A stretch of 63,144 bases of DNA from Rubellimicrobium thermophilum DSM 16684 (GTDB lineage: Bacteria > Pseudomonadota > Alphaproteobacteria > Rhodobacterales > Rhodobacteraceae): positions 130,480-193,623 of the forward strand of contig NZ_KE557320.1 in NCBI RefSeq assembly GCF_000442315.1. The letters run 5' to 3'. The position numbers were made by a program, and so were the translations under genes. This document shows positions 55,839 to 63,144 of this stretch, one piece after another (the stretch's first letter is position 1; each line of letters begins with the position of its first letter). The notes beneath the pieces are model-generated. The model searched no databases, was not told the origin of the DNA, and saw nothing but the letters and a program-made list of their open reading frames with translations.

Positions 55839-57275
55839 TCAGCCGCGGAACGGTTCGTAGATCGAGGCGGGCAGGTCGTAGCCCCACAGGCGGAACCGTT
55901 CGCTGTAATGCGAGCGCACGCCGGTCGCCGTGAAATGGCCGATGATCTTGCCTTCGGGGGTGAGGCCCACGCGCTGGAAGCGGAAGATCTCCTGCATGGA
56001 GATGACATCCCCCTCCATGCCCGTGATTTCGGTGATCGAGGTCATCCGGCGCGAGCCGTCCTGAAGGCGGCTGGCCTGCACGATGAGATTGACCGCCGAG
56101 GCGATCTGAGAGCGGACGGCCTTGATCGGCATCTCGATGCCGGCCATCGCGATCATGTTCTCGAGACGGGCGATGCCGTCGCGGGGGCTGTTGGCGTGGA
56201 TCGTGGTCATCGATCCGTCATGGCCGGTATTCATGGCCTGCAGCATGTCGATGACCTCCTCGCCGCGCGTCTCGCCGACGATGATGCGGTCGGGGCGCAT
56301 CCGCAGCGCGTTGCGCAGACAGTCGCGCGGGGTCACGGCCCCCTTGCCCTCGACATTCGGAGGGCGGCTTTCCATCCGGCCCACATGGGTCTGCTGGAGC
56401 TGGAGCTCGGCCGTATCCTCGATGGTCAGGATGCGTTCGTTGTTGTCGATGAAGGCCGAGAGGGCATTGAGTGTCGTCGTCTTGCCCGATCCGGTCCCGC
56501 CCGAGACGATGATGTTGAGCCGCGTGGAGACGGCGGCCTGCAGATAGGCGGCCATCTCCTCGGTCAGGGCGCCAAAGCGCACCAGGTCGTCGATCGAGAG
56601 CTTGTCCTTGCGGAACTTGCGGATGGAGACCAGGCTTCCGTCAACCGCGACAGGGGGCACCATGGCATTGAAGCGCGACCCGTCGGGCAGGCGGGCATCG
56701 ACATAGGGGTTGGATTCGTCCACCCGCCGGCCCACCGCCGAGACGATCTTGTCGATGATGCGCAGCAGATGCTTCTCGTCCCGGAAGGTGACATCGGTCA
56801 GCTGAAGCTTGCCGCCCCGTTCGACAAAGATCTGGTGCGGACCGTTCACGAGGATGTCGGTGACGGTGTCGTCCTTCAGCAGGGCCTCGAGGGGGCCAAG
56901 ACCCCGCACCTCGTCATAGAGATCCTGATTGAGCTGCTGACGCTCCTCGCGGTTGAGCACGACACCCATCTGCTCGAGATTCTCCGAGGCGATGGCCTGG
57001 ATCTCGGCGCGCAGCTCGGCCTCGCTCGCCTTCTCGAGCGCAGCCAGGTTGAGGGTATCGAGAAGCACCTTGTGCAGTTCGAGCTTGATCTCGGCCAGAC
57101 GTTCCTTGCGCTTCTTCTCCTTGTCCGCAGGGGCGGATTCGGCCGGTCTGGGCGGGGCAGGCCGCAGCAGCGGCTTGGCAGCAGGCGCGGCTGCGGCAGG
57201 GGCGACGGGACGTGCGGCGGCCGCAGGGATCGGACGGGCAGCCTCGGACTTGCGGAACTTGGCGAACATCGGCAT
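55839..57275 (-). CDS. cpaF: Tad secretion ATPase CpaF/TadA
   Basis: Hexameric cytoplasmic ATPase that powers Flp pilus assembly. Walker A is [11 protein letters not shown]; the Asp-box, Walker B and His-box segments show as [36 protein letters not shown] and [12 protein letters not shown]. The first about 45 residues are Ala/Pro-rich, and a charged Lys/Arg/Glu stretch precedes the conserved domain. At 478 residues it is typical. I start it at the ATG at 57275; the open frame extends about 145 codons upstream but overlaps cpaE. Confidence 0.95.
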   Translation of the reverse strand: MPMFAKFRKSEAARPIPAAAARPVAPAAAAPAAKPLLRPAPPRPAESAPADKEKKRKERLAEIKLELHKVLLDTLNLAALEKASEAELRAEIQAIASENLEQMGVVLNREERQQLNQDLYDEVRGLGPLEALLKDDTVTDILVNGPHQIFVERGGKLQLTDVTFRDEKHLLRIIDKIVSAVGRRVDESNPYVDARLPDGSRFNAMVPPVAVDGSLVSIRKFRKDKLSIDDLVRFGALTEEMAAYLQAAVSTRLNIIVSGGTGSGKTTTLNALSAFIDNNERILTIEDTAELQLQQTHVGRMESRPPNVEGKGAVTPRDCLRNALRMRPDRIIVGETRGEEVIDMLQAMNTGHDGSMTTIHANSPRDGIARLENMIAMAGIEMPIKAVRSQIASAVNLIVQASRLQDGSRRMTSITEITGMEGDVISMQEIFRFQRVGLTPEGKIIGHFTATGVRSHYSERFRLWGYDLPASIYEPFRG

Positions 57276-57355
57276 GGCCTCGGCAGGATCGTCGGAAATG
57301 CGTCGGTGGGGGGTCTGCGCTCCGGTCCGGACAGGGCCGGGATCGGGCAGGGGAA

Positions 57356-58611
57356 TCAGGCGCGGGCGCGGGCCTTCTGGGGCACCTCTCCCAGATTGAT
57401 GTCGTGGATGGATTTCGCGAGCTTGGCGATCTCCTTGCGCAGCGGGTTCTTCGGCGCGCTTTCGGACAGGGGCAGGCCCTGGTCGCAGGCCTGGGTCACC
57501 GGGCGCCCGCCATCGGGCAGCTGCACCTCGATCGAGATGCCGAGCGAATCCGCCAGCCGCCTGACACGCCCCCGGCCGTGAGATCGGCAAAGCCCGGCGC
57601 GCGATTGAGCACGAAGCGGAACTTCTGGAGCGGGAGGCCTTCGGACTGAAGCGTGCGCTTGAAACGCAGCGTGTTCTGTGCCGAGCGCATGTCGAGCTCG
57701 AGCGTGGCAAAGCACAGATGCGCCGCGTTCAGGACCGTCTCGCCCCAGTCGGCCATGGCCGGGGGCATGTCGATCACGACATAGTCGAAATTGGTGCGCG
57801 CCGTCTCGATCAGGCGCTCCACGTCGGGCGGGCCGATCAGATCCAGCGGCACCAGATCGAGCGGCGCCGTCAGCACATGGAGCTTCTGGTTGAAGCTCAG
57901 CAGCGCCTGCATGAAGGTGTCGCTGTCCATCGCTTCGGTGTCCGAAAGCAGCTCGAGCACCGCCTCGCGCCGGGGCAGGTCGAGATAGGTCGCGACCGAT
58001 CCGGTCTGCAGCCCGAGATCGATCAGGCAGACCCGGGGCGCCACTTCCTGATCGAGGATCGCCAGCTCCCAGGCCAGGTTGACGGCCAGCGTCGTGGCAC
58101 CGGTGCCGCCGGCCATGGCATAGACCGGGATCACCACGCCGGAGCGGTCGCCCGTGGCCTTGAGCGTGTTGCGCATCTGGGCGGGGATCTCGGGCGGGGG
58201 CGGGGCCGTCATGCGCTCGATCGCCCGGGCCAGCTCGCCTTCAGGCAGGGGATAGGGCACGAATTCGTCGCCCCCCTCGCGCAGGAGCTGATGAAGGCTG
58301 GCGGGGGTCACGTCCTCGGTGATCAGGATGACCTTGATCCCCTTCGCCTTGGCGGCGCGGATCACGTCAATCACCAGGCCCAGATCGGCCTCGTCCTCCG
58401 AATCGAGCGCGATGGCGACGAAGCGGAGCGAGTCGGCCTCGGGCTGTTCGAGAAAGGCCAGCGCGTCGGCAAAGCCGAGATCGCCCCAGCGTTCGCCCAG
58501 TGCGGCCTCCATGTCCTCGATCAGCAGTTCGAAATGCTGCACGTCGCGGCTGATGGTGCAGGCAATGACGGGGGCCGGTGTGGCGGGCTCGGGTTGCAGG
58601 CGTGCACTCAT
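57356..58611 (-). CDS. cpaE: Tad localisation ATPase-like protein CpaE/TadZ, frameshifted
   Basis: A ParA/MinD-superfamily protein with an N-terminal receiver-like domain, thought to place the pilus machine at the pole. The ATPase loop reads MAGGTGATTLAVN: the signature Lys of the deviant Walker A is replaced by Ala. IDLGLQTGSV and VVIDMPPAMADWGE follow. A base is missing in the C5 run 57569-57573; adding it gives 418 residues ending GEVPQKARARA. It is first in its transcription unit, 213 bp after the ompA-like gene. Confidence 0.9.
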
Positions 58612-58775
58612 GGCTCTGTTGCCTCTCGTCCTTCCGGCGGGTCATCCCGGCGAGGGGGCCCGCAGCATCCAGTGATTGCTTCCGATGGCGGCAGGATTGG
58701 GGCCGGATTTCTGTCTTTGTAGGGAGCCGGGAGATGATCGGCCGGATTCGCGATGCCGATGCAGGGAAACGGAAA

Positions 58776-58798
58776 CGGGGCGGCCCCGGGCCGCCCCG
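58776..58798 (-). terminator. Terminator after the cpaC-ompA unit
   Basis: CGGGGCGG at 58776-58783 pairs with CCGCCCCG at 58791-58798, with more C-G pairs inside. On the minus strand it is followed by GTTTCCGTTTCCC, a modest T tract. It is 27 bp past the ompA-like stop and separates the two Tad transcription units. Confidence 0.65.
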
Positions 58799-58824
58799 CC
58801 TGCGCTGATCCTGTCCTGCCCCCT

Positions 58825-59487
58825 CTAGGGCTGTGTGCCCGCCACCTCGGTGGCAGGGGCGACGATGTCGCTGGTCGTCGGCACGGCCGCGTTCACATAT
58901 TCCCGGAACACAATTTCGGCATATTTGCCGTTGAGCACATTGGGGTGCCCCTGCACGAAGCCGCTCACCGCCGTCACGGTGCGCCGGTTGGCCCGCTCCG
59001 GTCCGGGGGTGGGCACCAGAGGCTGGGTCTCTCCCTGCGACACGAGGGCCTGAAGCCGCGATGCATCCACGCCCCGGGACACGAGATAGGCCACCGCGGC
59101 CCGTGCCCGGCGCAGGCCGAGATCATGGTTGTAGGCTTCCGAACCCACGGCATCGGTATGGCCGTAGACGGCAAAGCGCACTTCGGGGAACTGCCGGATC
59201 CAGGCGGCCTGGGCATCGAGAACCCGCCGCGCCTCGGCATCCAGAACGGCCGAATCGAAGGCGAAGTTGATCGTTGTCGGGACCTCGGCGGCGAAGCGCT
59301 GCCCGAGGCTGATCGCATGCGCGCGTTGGCCGGACTGGATGAGGACGTTGTTCATCGTGGCGTTGCCGAAGCCGCCGTAATCGACGGGGGCACCCGCCTC
59401 GCCCAGGAAGGCGGAGCGCGAAGGGTCCGTGGCGCAGCCGGCAAGCAGGATCAGCGCCGCGAAGGGAAGGAACAGGAACCGGGCCAC
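58825..59487 (-). CDS. OmpA-family lipoprotein of the Tad locus
   Basis: A 220-residue outer-membrane lipoprotein (lipobox ILLAGC) with a C-terminal OmpA/MotB peptidoglycan-binding domain (FAFDSAVLDAEARRVLDAQA, VYGHTDAVGSEAYNHDLGLR, NRRTVTAV). It probably anchors the pilus secretin to the wall. It lies 12 bp after cpaC. A different, longer OmpA-like protein is encoded at 12926-13849. Confidence 0.9.
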   Translation of the reverse strand: MARFLFLPFAALILLAGCATDPSRSAFLGEAGAPVDYGGFGNATMNNVLIQSGQRAHAISLGQRFAAEVPTTINFAFDSAVLDAEARRVLDAQAAWIRQFPEVRFAVYGHTDAVGSEAYNHDLGLRRARAAVAYLVSRGVDASRLQALVSQGETQPLVPTPGPERANRRTVTAVSGFVQGHPNVLNGKYAEIVFREYVNAAVPTTSDIVAPATEVAGTQP

Positions 59488-59499
59488 CGCGTCTCTCCC

Positions 59500-60921
59500 T
59501 CAGTCCAGGACATAGCCATAGGGGCCGGAGAAGTCCTGCCGGGCGACTTCGGCCGCGGCGCCCGTGCTGGGCGCGCCGGAGGCGGCGACCCGCCCGAACA
59601 GGAACAGGTCGCGCTCGGTCGGCGGGCGGACCCGGTCGGTCGGCAGGGCCAGGGCTTCGCCCCGGGTGGGGGTCACCAGATGGGCCGTGATGATGATCAC
59701 GAGTTCGGTCTGCTGACGCTGATATTCGGCCGATCGGAACAGCGCCCCCAGGACCGGCACATCGCCCAGCCATGGCACCTGTCCGTTGAGCGTGCGGAAG
59801 TCGTCCTGCAGGAGCCCGGCGATGGCGAAGCTCTCTCCGTCGCGCAGCTCCACGGTGGTGGAGGTCTGGCGTGTGCGGAAGGCGTTGATGGCAAAGCCAT
59901 CGACCGAGATGCCCCCGCTGGGGTCGATGGAGGAGACCGAGGCCTCGAGCTCGAGATTGATCAGATCCCCGTCCACGACCCGCGGCACGAAGGCGAGCTG
60001 GACGCCGAAGGGCTTGTATTCGACGCTGACCGATCCGTCCTGACGCACCGGCACGGGATATTCCCCGCCGGCGAGGAAGGTGGCCTCCTGCCCCGAGAGG
60101 GCGGTCAGGTTCGGCTCGGCCAGGGTGCGCACGACACCCCGCGATTCCAGCGCCTCGAGCAGCAGGCCAACCTCGATTCCCCCGGCGTTGAAGCCGAACA
60201 GGACCGCCCCGTTGTTCGCGTTCGAGGCCGGGATGCTGCCGGTGAAGGCGTTGTTCACCGCCCCCGAGGTGTTGAGCGTGTTGGTCCCCCCCGCAAGGCC
60301 CAGATCCCCGCCCAGCCCGATTCCCTGCATCGCCAGCGAGGAGGACAGCGATTTGGAGACCGAGCGGTTCATCTCGGCGAATCGGACGCGCAGCATCACC
60401 TGCTGGGTGCCGCCGACGGTCATCAGGTTGGAGACGCGGTCCGGCGCATAGCGTTGGGCCAGTTCCAAGGCGCGGTCCAGGGCGGCGATCGAGGAGACCG
60501 TCCCCGACAGGACGATGCCGTCATTGGCGGTGCGCACCTCGATGGGTTCGCCGGGCAGGATCTGCTCGAGGCGCTCCTTGAACTCGGCGATGTCGGGGGT
60601 GACGCGGACCTCGACATTGGCGATCAGGCGCCCTTCGGCGCCCAGGAGCGTCAGCGTCGTGCGGCCGGGTTCCTTGCCCAGCACATAGATGGTGCGGTCC
60701 GACAGGGACGAGATGTCGGCGATACCCGGGTTGGCGATCGATAGTTCGGTGAAGGGCACGTCGGATTCGACGACCACGGCGCGGTTCATCGGCACGTTCA
60801 GGGGGGCCGTGACGCTGCCCGACAGCACGGTGAGCGTCTGCGCGCCCGCCGTTTCCGGGAGGGCCGCTATGGCGAAGGACAGTCCGAGGAGGACCGTCCG
60901 AAGGAACCGGAAACTGCTCAT
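59500..60921 (-). CDS. cpaC: Tad outer-membrane secretin CpaC/RcpA
   Basis: Secretin forming the outer-membrane pore for the Flp pilus. A signal peptide (ending ETAGAQ) is followed by a BON-like N domain (ELSIANPGIADISSLSDRTI) and the secretin core: LEALESRGVVRTLAEPNLTA, LSGQEATFLAGGEYPVPV and a C-terminal VPVLGALFRS...ELVIIITAHLV. It is 473 residues, normal for RcpA. The ATG at 60921 has GAGGCAGGGC upstream. A 166-bp gap separates it from cpaB, long for this locus; I see no gene there. Confidence 0.94.
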   Translation of the reverse strand: MSSFRFLRTVLLGLSFAIAALPETAGAQTLTVLSGSVTAPLNVPMNRAVVVESDVPFTELSIANPGIADISSLSDRTIYVLGKEPGRTTLTLLGAEGRLIANVEVRVTPDIAEFKERLEQILPGEPIEVRTANDGIVLSGTVSSIAALDRALELAQRYAPDRVSNLMTVGGTQQVMLRVRFAEMNRSVSKSLSSSLAMQGIGLGGDLGLAGGTNTLNTSGAVNNAFTGSIPASNANNGAVLFGFNAGGIEVGLLLEALESRGVVRTLAEPNLTALSGQEATFLAGGEYPVPVRQDGSVSVEYKPFGVQLAFVPRVVDGDLINLELEASVSSIDPSGGISVDGFAINAFRTRQTSTTVELRDGESFAIAGLLQDDFRTLNGQVPWLGDVPVLGALFRSAEYQRQQTELVIIITAHLVTPTRGEALALPTDRVRPPTERDLFLFGRVAASGAPSTGAAAEVARQDFSGPYGYVLD

Positions 60922-61087
60922 GCCCTGCCTCTGGATGAGGGTTCCGGGCTTTGCCCCCGCCGGGCTGCCCGCGCTTTTGGGTTCACCTTGTGGTGTCTGG
61001 GGCGGGCCTGTCCAGCACTGCCTGTATGGCGGTCCTGTCTGCCCGGTCCGCTGTTGAGGGGCGGCCACAGGGCGGGCCCGACCGGTG

Positions 61088-61936
61088 TCAGTTCGTGGGG
61101 CAGTCCACCGGGGTCTCGATGACCTCCGAGCCGCGCCGCATCCGCACCGTGCAGATCCGGGGAGCGGGGGGCGGCTCCTCGGTCGCGGGCGGTTCGGCCT
61201 CCGCCTGGATGCCCAGAAGGGCCATGCGGTCCACTTCCACCGCACTGGCCACCGATCCGTCGCCCTGCCCGACAAGCGACAGCGCCAGTGATCCGGTGCT
61301 CTGGGCCAGGGCGAGCTTGGCCACCTGCTGGGGCGACGCCTCGACCGTTACGGTCCGCGGCACGATGGTCGCATCGATATTGGCGTCCGCCGTCTGGTCG
61401 ATCGCCACCAGACGCAGTCCGGATTCGATGAGCTGCGTGACCTGGCCGCGCTCGGGCGCCTCGCCGGTCCAGTAGACATCCACGCGGTCGCCCGGCCGCA
61501 GGAAACCCGCCACGCCCGAGGCCACGTCCACGCTGATCGCGAAGGCGCGCATGCCCGGCGACAGGCGGGCGGTCAGGCCCGCATCCTCGCCCGGAGCGGT
61601 GACCTTGACGGCCAGGATCGGCTCGTTCGGTTCCATCTGGCGGAGCACGGCGCGCTGCACCTCCGGCCCCTGGGGAAACAGCTCCTCGAGGGTGAGGAAG
61701 ACGCCCTCGGGCAGGAAATCCTCCGCATAGCGGACATAGACGAGATCGTCCGGCGTGATCCGTTCTCCGTAATGGAGCGTACGCTTGGCGGCGAGCACAT
61801 TGACCGTGTGGACCATGGTCGCCTGCTGCGCGGCCAGCTGGGCGGCCTGGGCCTCGAAATGGTTCCGCACCATGTAGACGGCCGTCCCCGCGAGGCCGAG
61901 CCCGGCCACCAGCACCAGTCCGAACAGGCTTCTCAT
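61088..61936 (-). CDS. cpaB: Flp pilus assembly protein CpaB/RcpC
   Basis: A 282-residue protein with an N-terminal membrane anchor and a periplasmic SAF-type domain (LAAKRTLHYGERITPDDLVY; GMRAFAISVDVASGVAGFLR; PGDRVDVYW). CpaB proteins support secretin assembly in Tad systems. The C-terminal 50 residues are Pro/Glu-rich with a final Cys pair. It starts 44 bp after the second pilin gene. Confidence 0.92.
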   Translation of the reverse strand: MRSLFGLVLVAGLGLAGTAVYMVRNHFEAQAAQLAAQQATMVHTVNVLAAKRTLHYGERITPDDLVYVRYAEDFLPEGVFLTLEELFPQGPEVQRAVLRQMEPNEPILAVKVTAPGEDAGLTARLSPGMRAFAISVDVASGVAGFLRPGDRVDVYWTGEAPERGQVTQLIESGLRLVAIDQTADANIDATIVPRTVTVEASPQQVAKLALAQSTGSLALSLVGQGDGSVASAVEVDRMALLGIQAEAEPPATEEPPPAPRICTVRMRRGSEVIETPVDCPTN

Positions 61937-61980
61937 CAGGATCGCTCCTCAGCTTGGATGGGCGGGCGGGCCGGAGGGCC

Positions 61981-62178
61981 TCACTCCCAGGAGATCGTGG
62001 GCACCGCGGCGCTCGACAGGCGGTCGCCCGCGCCGGTGGCGGTCGCGTTCGCGCCCGCCGTGATCGTGCTCGCCACGACGACCCCGAAGATCAGGAGGCC
62101 GCCGGTCAGGACGACCCAGTCCACGGTCACGGCCCCCCCCTCGTCGCGGCGGAAACGGTTCCAGAGATTCCATGCCAT
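61981..62178 (-). CDS. Second Flp-type pilin-like protein
   Basis: A 65-residue pilin. After a basic leader (MAWNLWNRFRRDEGG) comes the prepilin cleavage site G15/A16 in GGAVTVDWVVLTGG, with Asp20 and Trp21 in place of the usual Glu-Tyr. A single hydrophobic helix follows. It differs from the first pilin in the C-terminal tail (AVPTISWE against AVPTISFGGTGS). It could be a minor pilin or pseudopilin. The ATG at 62178 is chosen because it directly precedes the conserved leader. Confidence 0.85.
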   Translation of the reverse strand: MAWNLWNRFRRDEGGAVTVDWVVLTGGLLIFGVVVASTITAGANATATGAGDRLSSAAVPTISWE

Positions 62179-62314
62179 CGGTGTGCTCCTGCTGGGCGGC
62201 GCGCTGATCCCCACGGGGACCAGCCTTGGGCGGGGAATGTGGCGCCAGTAGGCCGGATTTGGCGCGAGGGAAAGGAATTGGCCGGCGGCTCCGCGCCGGG
62301 GGGCGCAAGGCGAA

Positions 62315-62342
62315 GGGGCCGCGCCCTCCCGGGCGCGGCCCC
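62315..62342 (-). terminator. Strong hairpin between the two pilin genes
   Basis: GGGGCCGCGCCC at 62315-62326 pairs perfectly with GGGCGCGGCCCC at 62331-62342 around a 4-base loop. It is 25 bp past the first pilin stop. It would give a short abundant pilin mRNA with partial read-through into the assembly genes. Confidence 0.65.
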
Positions 62343-62366
62343 ATGGCCGGAGCGGCGACGCTGAAA

Positions 62367-62570
62367 TCAGCTGCCGGTGCCGCCGAAGCTGATCGTCGGA
62401 ACCGCGTTGTCGAGTTCCCCAGCGATGTTCGTAGCCATCGTGGTCGCGCCGGTGCGGACCGAGGCCAGGACGGCGATGCCGAGGCCGACGATGGCGGCGG
62501 TCAGCACCACCCAGTCCACCGTGACGGCACCGTCTTCGTCGGCGCGGAAGGTCTTGATGAAGTTCAGCAT
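62367..62570 (-). CDS. Flp-type major pilin candidate
   Basis: A 67-residue prepilin: leader MLNFIKTFRADEDG, cleavage after Gly14, mature start AVTVDWVVLTAAIVGLG with Asp at +5 and Trp at +6, and a helix of about 20 hydrophobic residues. It probably forms the Flp pilus shaft after processing by the A24 peptidase at 51898-52404. AGGAGACTTCCC precedes the ATG. It is first in the locus with its own downstream hairpin, which supports the role of major pilin. Confidence 0.87.
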   Translation of the reverse strand: MLNFIKTFRADEDGAVTVDWVVLTAAIVGLGIAVLASVRTGATTMATNIAGELDNAVPTISFGGTGS

Positions 62571-62926
62571 GGGAAGTCTCCTCAGGGTTTGCTCTCTCTC
62601 ACCGCGCCGGATCGTCTCGGGCCGGCCTCTTGTTTGGCCCGATCCCCGTCGTCGATGGCCTCATATGGCCTCTTGATTCGGGCGGGATTAGGGCGGGTTT
62701 CGTGCATTTTCACGTGGCTTCACGGGGCTTTAACCCCTGCCGCCCCGCCGCCCGGTTCCTTCGTCAACCCCTTGATTCCTCAGTCTTGAATCATCTTTGC
62801 GTGACCTGCTTTCCCCAATCCTGTCCCGGAAATGGACGGCGCCGGCCGGAATCGCTGGGCCGAATCGCCCGCCGGGGGCAGGATGCCGGGCCAGGGCAGA
62901 TCCCGTCCGCACAAGGGGCAGGAGCA
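62571..62926. promoter_or_regulatory. 356-bp divergent regulatory region of the pilin locus
   Basis: Lies between the leftward pilin and a rightward exported protein. It contains an inverted repeat, TGATTC (62773-62778) and GAATCA (62788-62793), another TTGATTC at 62673-62679, and GGCCTCTTG twice (62624, 62668). No gene is seen inside. These are candidate regulator sites; I could not assign a confident -35/-10 pair. Confidence 0.45.
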
Positions 62927-63144
62927 TGAGCGGAATCGCGAAACGCGTGGGCAGGCATGCCGCGGCCCTCGCCGTCGCTCTGACGGGGTTCGGGCTCGCG
63001 GGGCTGGCAGCGGGGGGGCCTGCATCGGCAGAGGGCTTCACCTTCCGGCGCGTGGGCGTGCCGGCTCCCGGATCGACCAACCGGATCACCGTGCAGATCG
63101 ACCCGATCGGGCGCCCCTCGGCGGCGCTGCCGCCGCCGCCCGCG
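62927..63144 (+). CDS. Exported protein, partial (possibly a lytic transglycosylase)
   Basis: The first 72 codons of a gene cut by the window edge. It has a signal peptide (MSGIAKRVGRHAAALAVALT, ending near PASAEG), then FTFRRVGVPAPGSTNRITVQ and a Pro/Ala-rich stretch. The segment RITVQID resembles the N terminus of some Rhodobacteraceae lytic transglycosylases, but this is a weak recollection and the catalytic domain is not present. AGGAG lies just before the ATG. Confidence 0.6.

Noticed and set aside
53824..60744. Three long rightward frames (53824-55599, 55623-57581, 58753-60744) opposite the Tad genes
   Set aside because: All are shadows of tadC/tadB, cpaF and ompA-cpaC, rich in His, Arg and Gly as expected for antisense reading of GC-rich genes.

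Overview
The window is about 63 kb of very GC-rich chromosomal DNA from an alphaproteobacterium, almost certainly of the Rhodobacteraceae/Paracoccaceae. This assignment is inference from gene content and order: the block rsfS-rlmH-gpmI-EnvC-like-ctpA-rppH, the leuC-leuD-membrane protein-nuclease-like order, the MoxR-DUF58-DUF4159 cluster, DUF1285 next to a CsoR-glutaredoxin-MauE unit, and a Tad pilus locus whose pilins carry GAVTVDW. There is no phage, IS element, integrase or CRISPR array. One RNA gene is visible, tRNA-Arg(CCT).

Layout. 0.1-5 kb: galU, kdsB and cysQ (sugar nucleotides, Kdo activation, PAP removal) read leftward, opposite an ABC-2 export permease and an SH3-domain exported protein. 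4.4-7.3 kb: an L,D-transpeptidase, a LacI-type regulator, the tRNA and two tandem small secreted paralogues of unknown function. 7.4-15.5 kb: an OmpR-type response regulator, ribA overlapping a second L,D-transpeptidase, a 2,4-dienoyl-CoA reductase-like flavoprotein, a LysR regulator, an OmpA-like protein with a CinA-type protein, and map. 15.5-23.8 kb: a five-gene operon (response regulator, sensor kinase, adaptor, RND pump, outer-membrane channel) with overlapping start and stop codons. 23.9-25.7 kb: a divergent TetR/flavin monooxygenase pair with two matching operators. 25.8-31.8 kb: the leftward housekeeping block listed above, preceded by a Gdx/SugE exporter. 32-36.8 kb: leuC, leuD, a membrane protein and an endonuclease/exonuclease/phosphatase-like protein. 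36.8-43.6 kb: the leftward MoxR-DUF58-DUF4159-701-aa membrane protein cluster. 43.8-50.1 kb: DUF1285 protein, CsoR-type repressor with two operators, glutaredoxin/MauE unit, EamA exporter, CreD, hydroxypyruvate isomerase-like protein and a CNNM/CorC protein. 50.4-62.6 kb: a complete leftward Tad/Flp pilus locus. The right edge cuts an exported protein reading rightward.

How the genes work together: much of the window serves the cell envelope. It holds LPS and capsule precursors, two L,D-transpeptidases, an EnvC-like amidase activator, CtpA, two OmpA-like proteins, CreD, an RND pump and the Tad machine. The Tad genes form at least two, probably three, transcription units split by GC hairpins: a short pilin transcript, cpaB-cpaC-ompA, and cpaE-cpaF-tadB-tadC-tadD-tadD-cpaA-AAA ATPase.

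Quality warning: sixteen otherwise intact loci are broken by 22 single-base indels, mostly in runs of G or C, and every one is restored by adding or removing one base. I treat these as sequencing or assembly errors, not pseudogenes, and give each locus its full restored span.
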